Shown piece by piece: positions 1 to 7,601 of a stretch of 64,000 nt of DNA. This DNA is from Pseudomonas sp. AL03 (GTDB lineage Bacteria; Pseudomonadota; Gammaproteobacteria; Pseudomonadales; Pseudomonadaceae), in contig NZ_JASBRE010000002.1 of NCBI RefSeq assembly GCF_029960815.1, forward strand, positions 250,698 to 314,697. Reading direction: 5' to 3'. The translations under genes were made by a program, and so were the position numbers. The notes beneath the pieces were generated by a model, which was not told where the DNA came from, ran no database searches, and worked only from the letters and a program-made list of their open reading frames with translations. Numbering within the stretch: the stretch's first letter is position 1; every line of letters starts with the position of its first letter.

Positions 1-55
1 GAGTACTCGGCTACGAACCGAGCGGTCACAGGTTCGAATCCTGTCGAGTGCACCA
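1..55 (+). tRNA. tRNA-Arg (ACG), 5' truncated by window edge
   Basis: These 55 bases are identical to the 3' part of the complete tRNA-Arg at 127-203: the anticodon loop with ACG at 13-15, the variable loop, the T arm and the encoded CCA end. The 5' part lies before the window. Together the two copies form a tandem array of tRNA-Arg(ACG) genes. Confidence 0.95.
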
Positions 56-126
56 TTTAAGAGTTGTTTGCAGTAATGCGAATGACTTTGCTTCAGCCAG
101 TTGTGATCTGGGATAAAAACACAAAT

Positions 127-203
127 GCACTCGTAGCTCAGCTGGATAGAGTACTCGGCTACGAACCGAGCGGTCACAGGTTCGAATCCTGTCGAGTGCA
201 CCA
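127..203 (+). tRNA. tRNA-Arg (anticodon ACG)
   Basis: A 77-nt cloverleaf. The acceptor arm GCACTCG pairs perfectly with CGAGTGC, followed by discriminator A and an encoded CCA. The anticodon loop reads CTACGAA with ACG at 161-163, and the T arm contains GGTTCGAATCC. It reads the CGN arginine codons after A34-to-I modification. It is the last member of a tandem tRNA-Arg array; in Pseudomonas such arrays commonly follow rsmA, which would lie left of the window (from memory). Confidence 0.97.
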
Positions 204-209
204 AACACC

Positions 210-239
210 AAAAAGCCCGCGTTTAACGCGGGCTTTTTG
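210..239. terminator. bidirectional rho-independent terminator
   Basis: A-tract, then AAGCCCGCG, a TTTAA loop region, CGCGGGCTT and a T-tract. It ends the tRNA-Arg array on the plus strand and, read on the minus strand, the convergent gene at 223-741. The stop codon of that gene lies inside the stem-loop. Confidence 0.88.
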
Positions 240-741
240 CCGTCTGGGATTTGGCTTTTCCTTTGGTGCATCCTTTCTCATCGAACTCGACGTGTGCGCT
301 GCGACCTCGCCTGGTGTCGTAACGGTAGCTCGTCGCTGAATTGCGAATACTGATCTTGTCTGGCTTGCCAAGGGCGCTCTCGACGTCCTGCTGACTCATG
401 CCAGCGACAACCCGCTGATTGATGATGGCTTCGCGGCGTTCCCTGGCGCTGATCAGGTTTCCACATTTGTCCTCGGTCCGGCCGACGACAGTCGGATCTC
501 TCCTTTTGATTTTCATGCCTGATGTTTCACGAATCTCGGCTTCCGGCATGAGAGCGGTTGTGCTGCCTGGCGTGAAGGTGCGCACATCCTGAAGCGAAAG
601 GCTGTCTCCGGCCGCACAGCTCAACGTAGTGAAGGTAGTGCGCCCGTTGGCCGCTTCGCAGCGGTGAACGGTCGTGGCCAGCGCCCAGGGCGACGGGCAG
701 AGCAGGGCGATCAAAAAAAAATAATGTGCATTCGATGGCAT
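223..741 (-). CDS. small secreted protein, DUF4124-like N-terminus and BamE-like C-terminus
   Basis: The protein has 172 residues from the ATG at 741, which I prefer to the longer frame from 765 because it begins directly with a signal peptide (about residues 1-22, ending near ALA). The mature part starts with a DUF4124-like segment (VHRCEAANGRTTFTTLSC, two cysteines). It ends with a segment INQRVVAGMSQQDVESALGKP that resembles the BamE/SmpA fold, in which a short helix precedes GxP. That suggests a periplasmic or envelope protein; no catalytic motif is visible. The stop codon sits inside the terminator shared with the tRNA-Arg array. The function is unknown. Confidence 0.75.
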   Translation of the reverse strand: MPSNAHYFFLIALLCPSPWALATTVHRCEAANGRTTFTTLSCAAGDSLSLQDVRTFTPGSTTALMPEAEIRETSGMKIKRRDPTVVGRTEDKCGNLISARERREAIINQRVVAGMSQQDVESALGKPDKISIRNSATSYRYDTRRGRSAHVEFDEKGCTKGKAKSQTAKSPR

Positions 742-1061
742 TAAACGTCCTCCATGACGGTCCATCTCAAGGGTAGTCGCTACATTTTTCGGCTGTGGTG
801 TGTTTTCTTTTCAGGATGAGTCGTCGCAATTTGACGGATCAGGACAGCGCTCAAGTTTGTCTTGCAAGCGCTTGTTTCAGCCACGATTTTTTAACGATTA
901 AAACCGTCGGGCGGTGTATCATTGCGCCCGTCAGCCCCGCCGGGGCTTGTGGAATACCTCCATGGACTTACCCAGTAGTTACTCAGTATCCCTTTTTTCC
1001 AATCATGAATTGACTGATTGATCCTTCCGGCGTGCCCCGCTGCTGGGAGTGGAGTTCGCCT
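742..1061 (+). other. intergenic region upstream of mgtE
   Basis: 320 bases between divergent genes, with no convincing gene. A short ORF at 795-1013 has poor start context and no recognisable product. The region contains a GC-rich hairpin at 933-947 (AGCCCC/GGGGCT) and the mgtE ribosome binding site GGAG at 1051-1054. I see no match to the known Mg2+ M-box architecture. Confidence 0.5.
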
Positions 1062-2504
1062 ATGTCTGAAGTTGAAGTAAAGAAAACGCAGGAAAGCTTG
1101 CAGGACCGCCTCGCTCAAGTTGTTGAGCTGCTGCAGCGTCAGCGAGTGGTCGAAGACCTGACTCATCGCCAGGAAGGTCCGCATCACGACCGGGTCGAGA
1201 ACCTGGTTCACCGGCAAAACCTCGTCGAGTTGCAACGCAAGCTCGATGATTTGCACTCCGCCGACGTCGCCTACATCCTTGAAGCCTTGCCGCTGAACGA
1301 TCGTCTGACGCTCTGGCAATTGGTCAAGGCCGATCGCGACGGCGACATTCTGCTCGAAGTATCCGATTCGGTTCGTGAAACGCTGATCGCCGACATGGAC
1401 GATCACGAGCTCCTGGCTGCGGCCAAGGACATGGACGCCGACGAACTTGCTGACCTGGCCTCCGAGCTACCGCGAGACGTCGTCCACGAGCTGATGGAAA
1501 CCCTCGATGGTCAACAGCGTGAGCGCGTACGCTCTGCGTTGTCCTACGACGAGGATCAGGTCGGTGCGCTGATGGACTTCGAGATGGTGACGATCCGTGA
1601 GGACGTCAGTCTCGAAGTGGTTTTGCGTTACCTGCGCCGCCTCAAGGAGCTGCCGAGCCACACGGACAAATTGTTCGTGGTCGATTACGACGGTGTCCTC
1701 AAGGGCGTGTTGCCAATCAAGCGATTGCTGGTAAATGACCCGGAAAAACAGGTTGCTGAAGTCATGGCCAGCGACCCGGTGAGTTTTCACCCGGACGAAG
1801 ACGCCTATGACGCGGCTCAGGCGTTCGAGCGTTACGACTTGGTCTCGGCGCCCGTAGTCGACAAGAACGGCAAGCTGATCGGTCGTCTGACCATCGATGA
1901 AATGGTCGACCTGATTCGTGAAGAGAGCGAAAACGAAGTTCTCAACATGGCGGGTCTGCGCGAAGAAGAAGATATTTTTGCGTCAGTCTGGAAATCCCTG
2001 CGTAACCGTTGGGCCTGGTTGGCCGTGAACCTGATTACCGCGTTTATCGCATCCCGGGTGATCGGTCTTTTCGAAGGCTCCATCGAGAAGCTGGTGGCGC
2101 TGGCGGCATTGATGCCGATCGTGGCCGGTATCGGTGGCAACTCGGGTAACCAGACGATCACCATGATCGTTCGGGCCATGGCGCTGGATCAGGTCAGCAC
2201 CGGCAATACTTCGCGCCTGATGCGCAAGGAATTGGCGGTAGGTCTGATCAATGGCCTGGTCTGGGGCGGTGTGATCGGCGTGGTCGCCTACCTGCTGTAT
2301 GGCAGTTGGTCTCTGGGTGTGGTGATGATGGCCGCCATGACGCTCAACTTGTTGCTGGCGGCATTGGCGGGAGTGTTGATTCCCATGACCCTGGCGCGGC
2401 TGGGGCGCGATCCTGCGATGGGTGCCAGTGTGATGATCACCGCCATGACGGACAGCGGCGGATTTTTCATCTTTCTCGGGCTGGCGACAATCTTCCTGCT
2501 CTGA
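1062..2504 (+). CDS. mgtE: magnesium transporter MgtE
   Basis: A Mg2+ channel/transporter of the inner membrane, 480 residues. The order is: a cytosolic MgtE N domain (about residues 30-135) with many acidic side chains, two CBS domains (about 140-265), then a C-terminal membrane domain with about five helices (about 285-480) carrying the conserved pore segment PIVAGIGGNSGNQT. In this family Mg2+ binding between the N and CBS domains gates the pore. I chose the ATG at 1062 over the upstream GTG at 1032 because GGAG lies 7 bases ahead and the protein then starts with the usual acidic N-terminus. It stands alone and ends in its own terminator. Confidence 0.96.
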   Translation: MSEVEVKKTQESLQDRLAQVVELLQRQRVVEDLTHRQEGPHHDRVENLVHRQNLVELQRKLDDLHSADVAYILEALPLNDRLTLWQLVKADRDGDILLEVSDSVRETLIADMDDHELLAAAKDMDADELADLASELPRDVVHELMETLDGQQRERVRSALSYDEDQVGALMDFEMVTIREDVSLEVVLRYLRRLKELPSHTDKLFVVDYDGVLKGVLPIKRLLVNDPEKQVAEVMASDPVSFHPDEDAYDAAQAFERYDLVSAPVVDKNGKLIGRLTIDEMVDLIREESENEVLNMAGLREEEDIFASVWKSLRNRWAWLAVNLITAFIASRVIGLFEGSIEKLVALAALMPIVAGIGGNSGNQTITMIVRAMALDQVSTGNTSRLMRKELAVGLINGLVWGGVIGVVAYLLYGSWSLGVVMMAAMTLNLLLAALAGVLIPMTLARLGRDPAMGASVMITAMTDSGGFFIFLGLATIFLL

Positions 2505-2516
2505 CTTGCTGACGTT

Positions 2517-2544
2517 AAAAACCCGCCAATTGGCGGGTTTTTTA
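2517..2544 (+). terminator. rho-independent terminator of mgtE
   Basis: AAAACCCGCCAATTGGCGGG followed by six T. The stem ACCCGCC/GGCGGGT is perfect, 13 bases after the mgtE stop. Confidence 0.93.
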
Positions 2545-2560
2545 TGCCCGAATTTCAGGC

Positions 2561-2587
2561 AAAAAAAAGCCAGCGATTAAGCTGGCT
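2561..2587 (-). terminator. rho-independent terminator of amrZ
   Basis: Read on the minus strand, AAGCCAGC, a short loop, GCTGGCTT and an eight-T tract. It lies 18 bases past the amrZ stop and back-to-back with the mgtE terminator. Confidence 0.92.
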
Positions 2588-2604
2588 TGAGCATTCGGAA
2601 TGAA

Positions 2605-2931
2605 TCAGGAAGCGTCTGCGGCCATTTCGGTATCATGCGCAATCAGCGAGACAAGAGCGTTCTGCTGACGGTGGGAGAGTTGGCGGAAGCGTTGCAGCAG
2701 TTCACGTTCGTGCAATGACAGCTCCGGGCTGTCCAGACGCATACTCAATTCTTCGCCCAACGCGCCTTCCTGAATAAGGCTCTGCTCAAGGCGCGCGATG
2801 ATTTCGGAGTTCATGCTGCGATGATGATTGCGAGCCACCTCGGCAATGCGTTCACGCATTCCGTCTGGCAGACGTACGACGAACTTGTCAGCCGTACGGC
2901 TGGAATAAATTGCCTGTTTCAATGGGCGCAT
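2605..2931 (-). CDS. amrZ: ribbon-helix-helix regulator AmrZ
   Basis: A 108-residue Arc/MetJ-type DNA-binding protein, a global regulator of alginate, motility, c-di-GMP and iron genes in Pseudomonas. The ribbon-helix-helix domain spans about residues 12-60: beta strand [10 protein letters not shown], then helices ending [15 protein letters not shown]. The C-terminal oligomerisation segment [15 protein letters not shown] is also typical. Near identity to my memory of P. aeruginosa AmrZ (PA3385) makes the assignment firm. The gene is monocistronic and has an upstream region of more than 380 bases, consistent with strong regulation and the known autorepression. In P. aeruginosa the phn operon is its neighbour; here only phnN remains. 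Confidence 0.96.
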   Translation of the reverse strand: MRPLKQAIYSSRTADKFVVRLPDGMRERIAEVARNHHRSMNSEIIARLEQSLIQEGALGEELSMRLDSPELSLHERELLQRFRQLSHRQQNALVSLIAHDTEMAADAS

Positions 2932-3123
2932 ATATTTAACCGGTTAGTTCAGGGGAGCGGTTCTCGGGATTGGCCGCAGGATGTCTGTTAGGACAAGCAC
3001 TCTGGCCAAATGTTCAACCTGAATTGATAGAGGCTCGCATCATGCCTCAACGCAGCCAGTTCATTGGCGTCAATTCTGTGACAAATATTGAACTGGATAA
3101 AGGCTTTATGCCAGCACCCATTA

Positions 3124-3152
3124 TCAGAAATGCGGGCTGGTTTGAAAAGTTT
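3124..3152 (-). promoter_or_regulatory. possible AlgU (sigma-22) promoter of amrZ
   Basis: On the minus strand AAACTT is followed 18 bases later by TCTGA, close to the sigma-22 pattern GAACTT-N16/17-TCtGA, about 200 bases before the amrZ start. Transcription of amrZ from an AlgU promoter is known in P. aeruginosa. The first base of the -35 and the spacing are not ideal. The rest of 2932-3318 holds no gene that I can support; the ORF at 2970-3197 has no recognisable product. Confidence 0.3.
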
Positions 3153-3318
3153 GCTCTAGTCCGTTTGACTGACCGCATCCTCCTGGTCGACAGGTGATGT
3201 CCGAAGACGCCTGAAGGTGCATGCTGTGCGGATTCGATCAGTGTTCCTTACTTTGTACAGGATAGTGGCATATGGCCGATTTACTAGGGGCAGACATGCA
3301 GTGGGAGGCTATTTCAGG

Positions 3319-3891
3319 ATGGATGGCAGGCTGATTTACTTGATGGGGCCTTCTGGGTCCGGCAAGGACAGCCTCATCGAAGCCGCTCGAGAGCCTTTGC
3401 AGGTGCGCAATTGTGGAGTGGTGCGTCGGTTCATCACGCGGTCGGCCGAATCAGTGGGTGAGGATGCGATCGGAGTTTCCCGGGAAGCGTTCGAACGACA
3501 CAGAGTCGAGGGTGATTTCGCGCTGTTCTGGAACGCGAATGGCCTGGATTACGGTATTCCGATCGAAATAGATCAATGGCTCAATGACGGCCGACATGTC
3601 CTCGTCAACGGCTCCCGCGGCCATCTGGCTGAGGCGCTGCACCGGTATCCAACGCTGTTGCCGGTTCTGTTGACGGTCAAGGATCAAGTCCTGCGAGAAC
3701 GACTGTTGCGCCGTGGTCGCGAGAGTCTTGAGGAGATTGAGGCAAGGCTCCATCGCAATGGGTTATTCACGGCAGAGGGTTCAATTGGTGGCACTCAGAT
3801 CCATCGACTCGACAATTCAGGCGAACTGTCCACCACAGTTGCCAATCTGCTGAATCTGTTGAGGGTTAACGCAGTACCGGATCGAACTTGA
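3319..3891 (+). CDS. phnN: ribose 1,5-bisphosphokinase PhnN
   Basis: A cytosolic kinase of 190 residues, related to guanylate kinase, that converts ribose 1,5-bisphosphate to PRPP in the phosphonate C-P lyase pathway. The P-loop GPSGSGKDS lies at about residues 9-17, and TRSAES and DYGIPIEID match the substrate lid region. The ATG at 3319 is chosen because the P-loop then sits at the usual distance; the longer frame from 3217 adds 34 residues without homology. No other phn gene is present, so this copy is detached from the phn operon that normally houses it. Its last 26 bases overlap the convergent gene at 3866-4045. Confidence 0.85.
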   Translation: MDGRLIYLMGPSGSGKDSLIEAAREPLQVRNCGVVRRFITRSAESVGEDAIGVSREAFERHRVEGDFALFWNANGLDYGIPIEIDQWLNDGRHVLVNGSRGHLAEALHRYPTLLPVLLTVKDQVLRERLLRRGRESLEEIEARLHRNGLFTAEGSIGGTQIHRLDNSGELSTTVANLLNLLRVNAVPDRT

Positions 3892-4045
3892 TCTTGCGCC
3901 CGGCAATCAGTGCCAGCACAAACAGCGCACCGAATACGCCGCTGGCGATCAGGGGCAACGTAATGACAGTGTCCTGTACTACTGACAAATGAAGAATGCC
4001 GCTCAGTAAGGCGAGGATGAAAAATCCAGCGGCGGATTTGGACAT
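3866..4045 (-). CDS. 59-residue membrane protein
   Basis: A 59-codon gene starting at the ATG at 4045, preceded by GGAGCACCGC on the minus strand, which provides a good ribosome binding site. Two hydrophobic helices are visible, GFFILALLSGIL (about residues 7-18) and ITLPLIASGVFGALFVLALI (about 28-47). The tail GRKIKFDPVLR is positively charged, so an inner-membrane hairpin is expected. It lies 22 bases after the stop of the gene at 4068-4301, with which it probably forms an operon. Its 3' end overlaps the convergent phnN by 26 bases. I recognise no family. Confidence 0.7.
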   Translation of the reverse strand: MSKSAAGFFILALLSGILHLSVVQDTVITLPLIASGVFGALFVLALIAGRKIKFDPVLR

Positions 4046-4067
4046 GCGGTGCTCCTGATGGGGTGAT

Positions 4068-4301
4068 TCAAAATACCAAACGTTCGGAAGACTGAGCTGG
4101 CAGCAGGATGCCCTCCTGGCTCACCTCTTGGCTGACAAAGCTGCGCTCATCGCTCATTACCGCCAATTGAGGCGCTTTTTGCAGTTGAAGGTAATGCGGC
4201 ATGCGTTGGGCAACTGACTCAACACCGCTCTCGGGGACAAAATGAAAGCCCAACAGAGTCGCCAGGGTAATCGCGTTCGAGAGTAAAAGGGCGCTGTTCA
4301 T
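4068..4301 (-). CDS. small protein with N-terminal hydrophobic segment
   Basis: 77 residues. The N-terminus (NSALLLSNAITLATLLGFHFV) is a single hydrophobic segment that could be a signal anchor. The remainder is polar and without known motifs or cysteines. A strong ribosome binding site (GGAGG, 8-9 bases before the ATG) supports translation. It is the first gene of a probable two-gene unit with the 59-residue membrane protein at 3866-4045. Inverted repeats 116-160 bases upstream (4417-4462) may be operators for it. The function is unknown. Confidence 0.62.
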   Translation of the reverse strand: MNSALLLSNAITLATLLGFHFVPESGVESVAQRMPHYLQLQKAPQLAVMSDERSFVSQEVSQEGILLPAQSSERLVF

Positions 4302-4416
4302 TAGGCAGGCCTCCGTTGTTCTGTGGAGAACGACTCAAGCAGCCCGCATGCCAAGAGTCTGACGGCAATTAAATCCTTTAAAAACAACGAATTAAGTTAT
4401 TTGTTCGAGGTGACTG

Positions 4417-4462
4417 CATTGCATTTTGCAATGATGGCTTTTTTGAGGTGATGCAATTTGCA
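4417..4462. promoter_or_regulatory. two TGCAA-type inverted repeats, possible operators
   Basis: CATTGCA-TTT-TGCAATG at 4417-4433 is a perfect inverted repeat, and TGCAATTTGCA at 4452-4462 repeats the motif about three helical turns away. They lie between the minus-strand gene at 4068-4301 and the tRNA at 4597. The regulator is unknown. Confidence 0.4.
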
Positions 4463-4596
4463 CGGTAAACAAAGCCACGCTCCGCCAAGGCGTGTGCCTA
4501 CACTGAAAAAGCCCAAAGGACGACATGACAAAAGCAGGCCTGCCCGTTAACATGCACGCCGTCCATTGCACCGCGTTTTCTTCGTGGTCGACCTGT

Positions 4597-4673
4597 GTCT
4601 CAGTAGCTCAATTGGATAGAGCATCCCCCTCCTAAGGGGAAGGTTGGCAGTTCGAACCTGCCCTGGGACACCA
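4597..4673 (+). tRNA. tRNA-Arg (anticodon CCT)
   Basis: A 77-nt cloverleaf. GTCTCAG pairs with CTGGGAC (one G-T pair), followed by discriminator A and CCA. The anticodon arm TCCCC-CTCCTAA-GGGGA carries CCT. The T arm contains GGCAGTTCGAACCTGCC. It reads AGG codons. A strong terminator follows at 4753. Confidence 0.96.
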
Positions 4674-4752
4674 TTAATCCAAGCCTCTTTGGTCACCTGT
4701 CTGACAGGGCATTTACTCCGCGTCAGCAGGTAGCACCAAGCGGCAAATAAGA

Positions 4753-4786
4753 GCCCCGCCGGGCGATTTTCCGGCGGGGCTTTTTT
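4753..4786 (+). terminator. rho-independent terminator of tRNA-Arg(CCT)
   Basis: GCCCCGCCGG, loop GCGATTTT, CCGGCGGGGC, then six T. A very strong hairpin 80 bases after the tRNA. Confidence 0.92.
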
Positions 4787-5208
4787 ACGCGCTATCACCC
4801 GACGATCTACAGGGAAAGTCTGTCATTGCTGTGCCTTGCTCCAGACACGCCTTATGGAGTGAAATTGATGCGACGAAGAGGCGCAAAGTTCTGGGTTCAG
4901 ATCTGACGATGCTGGGAGGAGTATCTGACCGACAAGGGGGCATGCTGACACTGATGCGCTCAACGAAGGGCGATCCCTCGATTTGTGGGCTGATCACAAG
5001 GAGCGGCTCAGGCACGACATCTCACTCCAGGGCCTTGAGGGCTTCTCGATCACGGAAGCAATTGGTCACGCCGATCAGCATGTCGCCCAACAGTAAACCT
5101 TCAAATATTTAGCGCGTACTGAGCGGCATGACTTCTTAAGGGAACGCCACTACTGGCCGATAACCCGAACAGTCATGGTCTTCTTCTTAAATTGCCTGGA
5201 AAGCTTCG
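4787..5208. other. intergenic region with no recognisable gene
   Basis: About 420 bases between the tRNA-Arg terminator and the response regulator gene. ORFs of 76-93 codons exist on both strands (4785-5015 minus, 4831-5112 plus) but overlap each other and show no recognisable domains or convincing start context. The position beside a tRNA gene would suit the edge of an old insertion. I see no integrase or attachment repeat. Confidence 0.4.
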
Positions 5209-6813
5209 ATGCTGTCGTATCACCAAAAGCGTTTTTTGATCGTCGATGATTTCTCGGATTTCCGCAGTTCCGTCAGGTCCATGCTGCGCGAGCTGGGCGT
5301 CAAGGATGTCGACACTGCCGACACCGGAGAACAGGCGCTGCGTATGTGTTCGCAGAAGGCCTACGATTTCATCCTGCAGGACTTTCACTTGGGCGATGGC
5401 AAGAAGAACGGTCAGCAGGTGCTTGAAGACCTGATGATCGAGAAGCTGATCAGTCATGAAGCCGTGTTCGTCATGGTCACCGCAGAGACCAGTCAGGCAA
5501 TGGTGCTCAGTGCGTTGGAACACGAACCCGATGCGTACCTGACCAAACCGTTCAACCGTTCCGGCCTGGCTCAACGTCTGGAGCGGCTAGAGCAACGCAA
5601 GACGTTGCTCAAGCCGATCCTGCAAGCCCTCGACCGGGGCAAACCGGTTGAAGTGCTCAATGCCTGCATCGCCCTGTGCAAGCAAGACATCCGCTACTCG
5701 CCGTTGTGCCTGCGCTATCGCGCCGATGCCCTGCGCGACCTGAATCAGAACGAAGCGCTGGAGCGTCTCTACAACAGCATCATTGCTGATCGGCCTTTGC
5801 CGTGGGCGTTTGCCGGTCTGGGCAAATTGCTGTTCAAGCGCGGCCAGGCCAGTCAGTCCAAGGGCGTCTACGAAAAAGCCCTGAAAGTGTTCCCGATGAT
5901 GCCGGCGCTCTACGACGGCATGGCCGATGTGCTGATCGCTGAAGGAGACACCAGGGCTGCCCAAAACGTGCTGGAAGAGGCGATCCGATTGTCGCCGCTG
6001 GCGGTGCGCCGGCAAGCGCTGCTGGGCAAGTTGGCGATGGCCAACGAAGATTTTGAAACCGCCGCCAAAGCCTATCGTCAGGCCGTGGCGCAGGGCGCGC
6101 AGTCACGTTTCAAGGATGCGGAGAGCAACCTGGGCCTGGCCCACGCTTTGATCAGCAAAGGCAGCGAAAAAGGCCTGGATACCCGGACCCGGCTGGAAAT
6201 CAACACGACGCTGAGTGCGGTGGCCAAGGAAAACCCTACCGATCCTGGTCTGCAGATTCGTGCGCGGCTGATGAAAGCCACCAGCCTGCTGCTTAACGAT
6301 GCCGAAACCGCCGAGAAGCTTACCGAGCAGGCAATGATGCGCCTCGATGGCATGGAGCAGTTCATGAGTGCCGAAGCGGCGCTGCTGGTGGCCAAGCAAC
6401 TGCAAATGCTCGGGCAGGCCAGCGCCGGTGCCTCGATGCTGAAAAACTGTGCGGAAATCTACGGCGACGACCCGGCGGTGATGAAGGGCATCGCCAAGTT
6501 GACCGACGATCCGAGTATTCTCAATTCCGGCAACGCCGCTGCCGACCTCAACCGTCAGGGCGTGCGGGTATACAAGACCGGCAACCTGGTGGAAGCGCGG
6601 CAGGTGTTCCGCAAAGCCTTGGCGATGCAGCCGAAGAACATCAGTATCGCGCTGAACATGGCGCAGTCGCTGCTGCACGGCACCGACACCAGTGCTCCTT
6701 CGGCGGAGCTGGAGGAATGTCGGGCCTGCCTGAAAATGGTCGGCCTGATGCCCGATACCGATGCGCGTTATTCCCGTTATCAGAAGCTGCGAAGCAAGGC
6801 GTTTGGCGAATGA
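5209..6813 (+). CDS. response regulator with C-terminal TPR repeats
   Basis: 534 residues. Residues about 5-125 are a receiver domain: acidic pair D13/D14, phospho-acceptor D58 in ILQDFHLGDG, T in VMVTAE near 88 and K in YLTKPF near 110. Residues about 130-530 are helical tetratricopeptide repeats (for example LRYRADALRDLNQNEALERLY, GVYEKALKVFPMMPALYDGMA, QVFRKALAMQPKNISIALNMA). There is no DNA-binding or enzymatic output, so signalling presumably works through TPR-mediated protein contacts. The stop codon overlaps the start of the kinase gene at 6810 (ATGA), which makes the two a translationally coupled two-component pair. The input signal is unknown. Confidence 0.9.
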   Translation: MLSYHQKRFLIVDDFSDFRSSVRSMLRELGVKDVDTADTGEQALRMCSQKAYDFILQDFHLGDGKKNGQQVLEDLMIEKLISHEAVFVMVTAETSQAMVLSALEHEPDAYLTKPFNRSGLAQRLERLEQRKTLLKPILQALDRGKPVEVLNACIALCKQDIRYSPLCLRYRADALRDLNQNEALERLYNSIIADRPLPWAFAGLGKLLFKRGQASQSKGVYEKALKVFPMMPALYDGMADVLIAEGDTRAAQNVLEEAIRLSPLAVRRQALLGKLAMANEDFETAAKAYRQAVAQGAQSRFKDAESNLGLAHALISKGSEKGLDTRTRLEINTTLSAVAKENPTDPGLQIRARLMKATSLLLNDAETAEKLTEQAMMRLDGMEQFMSAEAALLVAKQLQMLGQASAGASMLKNCAEIYGDDPAVMKGIAKLTDDPSILNSGNAAADLNRQGVRVYKTGNLVEARQVFRKALAMQPKNISIALNMAQSLLHGTDTSAPSAELEECRACLKMVGLMPDTDARYSRYQKLRSKAFGE

Positions 6814-7502
6814 GCGACCGCGAACAGGCACTCGATTTTTCCACGGTGATTGCCTCCACCGTGCACGACATGAAGAACTCCCTGGCCATGCTGATGCAGG
6901 CCCACAGTCAATGGCTGGCGCGCTTGCCGGATCCGCAGCAGCACACTCCGGAGCAGGGCGTCATCGACTTCGAGTTCGCCCACCTCAACGGCATGCTGGT
7001 GCAGTTGCTGGGTCTGTACAAACTCGGCGTCAACCAGATGCCATTGCAACCGGCCTACCATGAGCTGGATGACTTCATCGAAGCGCAATTGGCAGCGCAC
7101 CAAGAAGTGTTCGCCAGTCGCGGCATTATGGCGACCTATGAAGTGGACCCGTTGAGCCCGCTGGGCTTCTTCGACCGGGAGCTGATTGCTTCGGTGCTGG
7201 CCAACAGCATTAACAATGCCATTCGTTACGCCCGCCACGCGGTGTTGGTCAGCGTCAGCGATGAAGCCGGGCAATTGGTGCTGACCGTCAACGACGATGG
7301 CGAGGGTTATCCTCCCGAGATGATCGAGCGTCAGGCCGATTACGTGCAGGGCATCAACCACAGCAGCGGAAGCACTGGCCTGGGCCTGTACTTTGCCGGG
7401 CGGATTGCCGCACTTCATCAGCGTAATGGCGTGGGCGGACGCACCGAAATCAGCAATGGTGGTCCGCTGGGTGGTGGAGTGTTCAACCTCTATCTGCCCT
7501 GA
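6810..7502 (+). CDS. soluble sensor histidine kinase without input domain
   Basis: 230 residues, starting at the ATG that overlaps the preceding stop. The order is a short HisKA-like segment with H19 in STVHDMKNSL, then a HATPase domain: N box NSINNAIRYARHA (about 130-143), G1 box DDGEGYPP and G2 box STGLGLYFAGR. There are no membrane segments and no PAS or GAF domain, so the kinase must be cytosolic and depends on a partner for its signal, presumably the TPR part of the upstream regulator. The H box deviates from the usual HELRTP (it is HDMKNS), as in several cytosolic kinases. Confidence 0.88.
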   Translation: MSDREQALDFSTVIASTVHDMKNSLAMLMQAHSQWLARLPDPQQHTPEQGVIDFEFAHLNGMLVQLLGLYKLGVNQMPLQPAYHELDDFIEAQLAAHQEVFASRGIMATYEVDPLSPLGFFDRELIASVLANSINNAIRYARHAVLVSVSDEAGQLVLTVNDDGEGYPPEMIERQADYVQGINHSSGSTGLGLYFAGRIAALHQRNGVGGRTEISNGGPLGGGVFNLYLP

Positions 7503-7601
7503 CCGGTTCTTTTTGTTGGCCGCTGCTTGATATTCCAAACAGGCGGAGCCTATTTTGTACGGGTCGCCGTTCGCGGCTTGCATAACAAAAAGGATTGCGT
7601 C

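Noticed and set aside
742-1061. Magnesium riboswitch (M-box) before mgtE
   Set aside because: Only a short GC-rich hairpin is visible; the conserved M-box helices and loops are not recognisable.
2970-3197. 75-codon ORF between amrZ and phnN
   Set aside because: Poor start context, no recognisable domain, and it overlaps the putative amrZ promoter.
4524-4634. Small ORF running into tRNA-Arg(CCT)
   Set aside because: It would read through the tRNA gene and shows no protein features beyond a chance AAAGGA.
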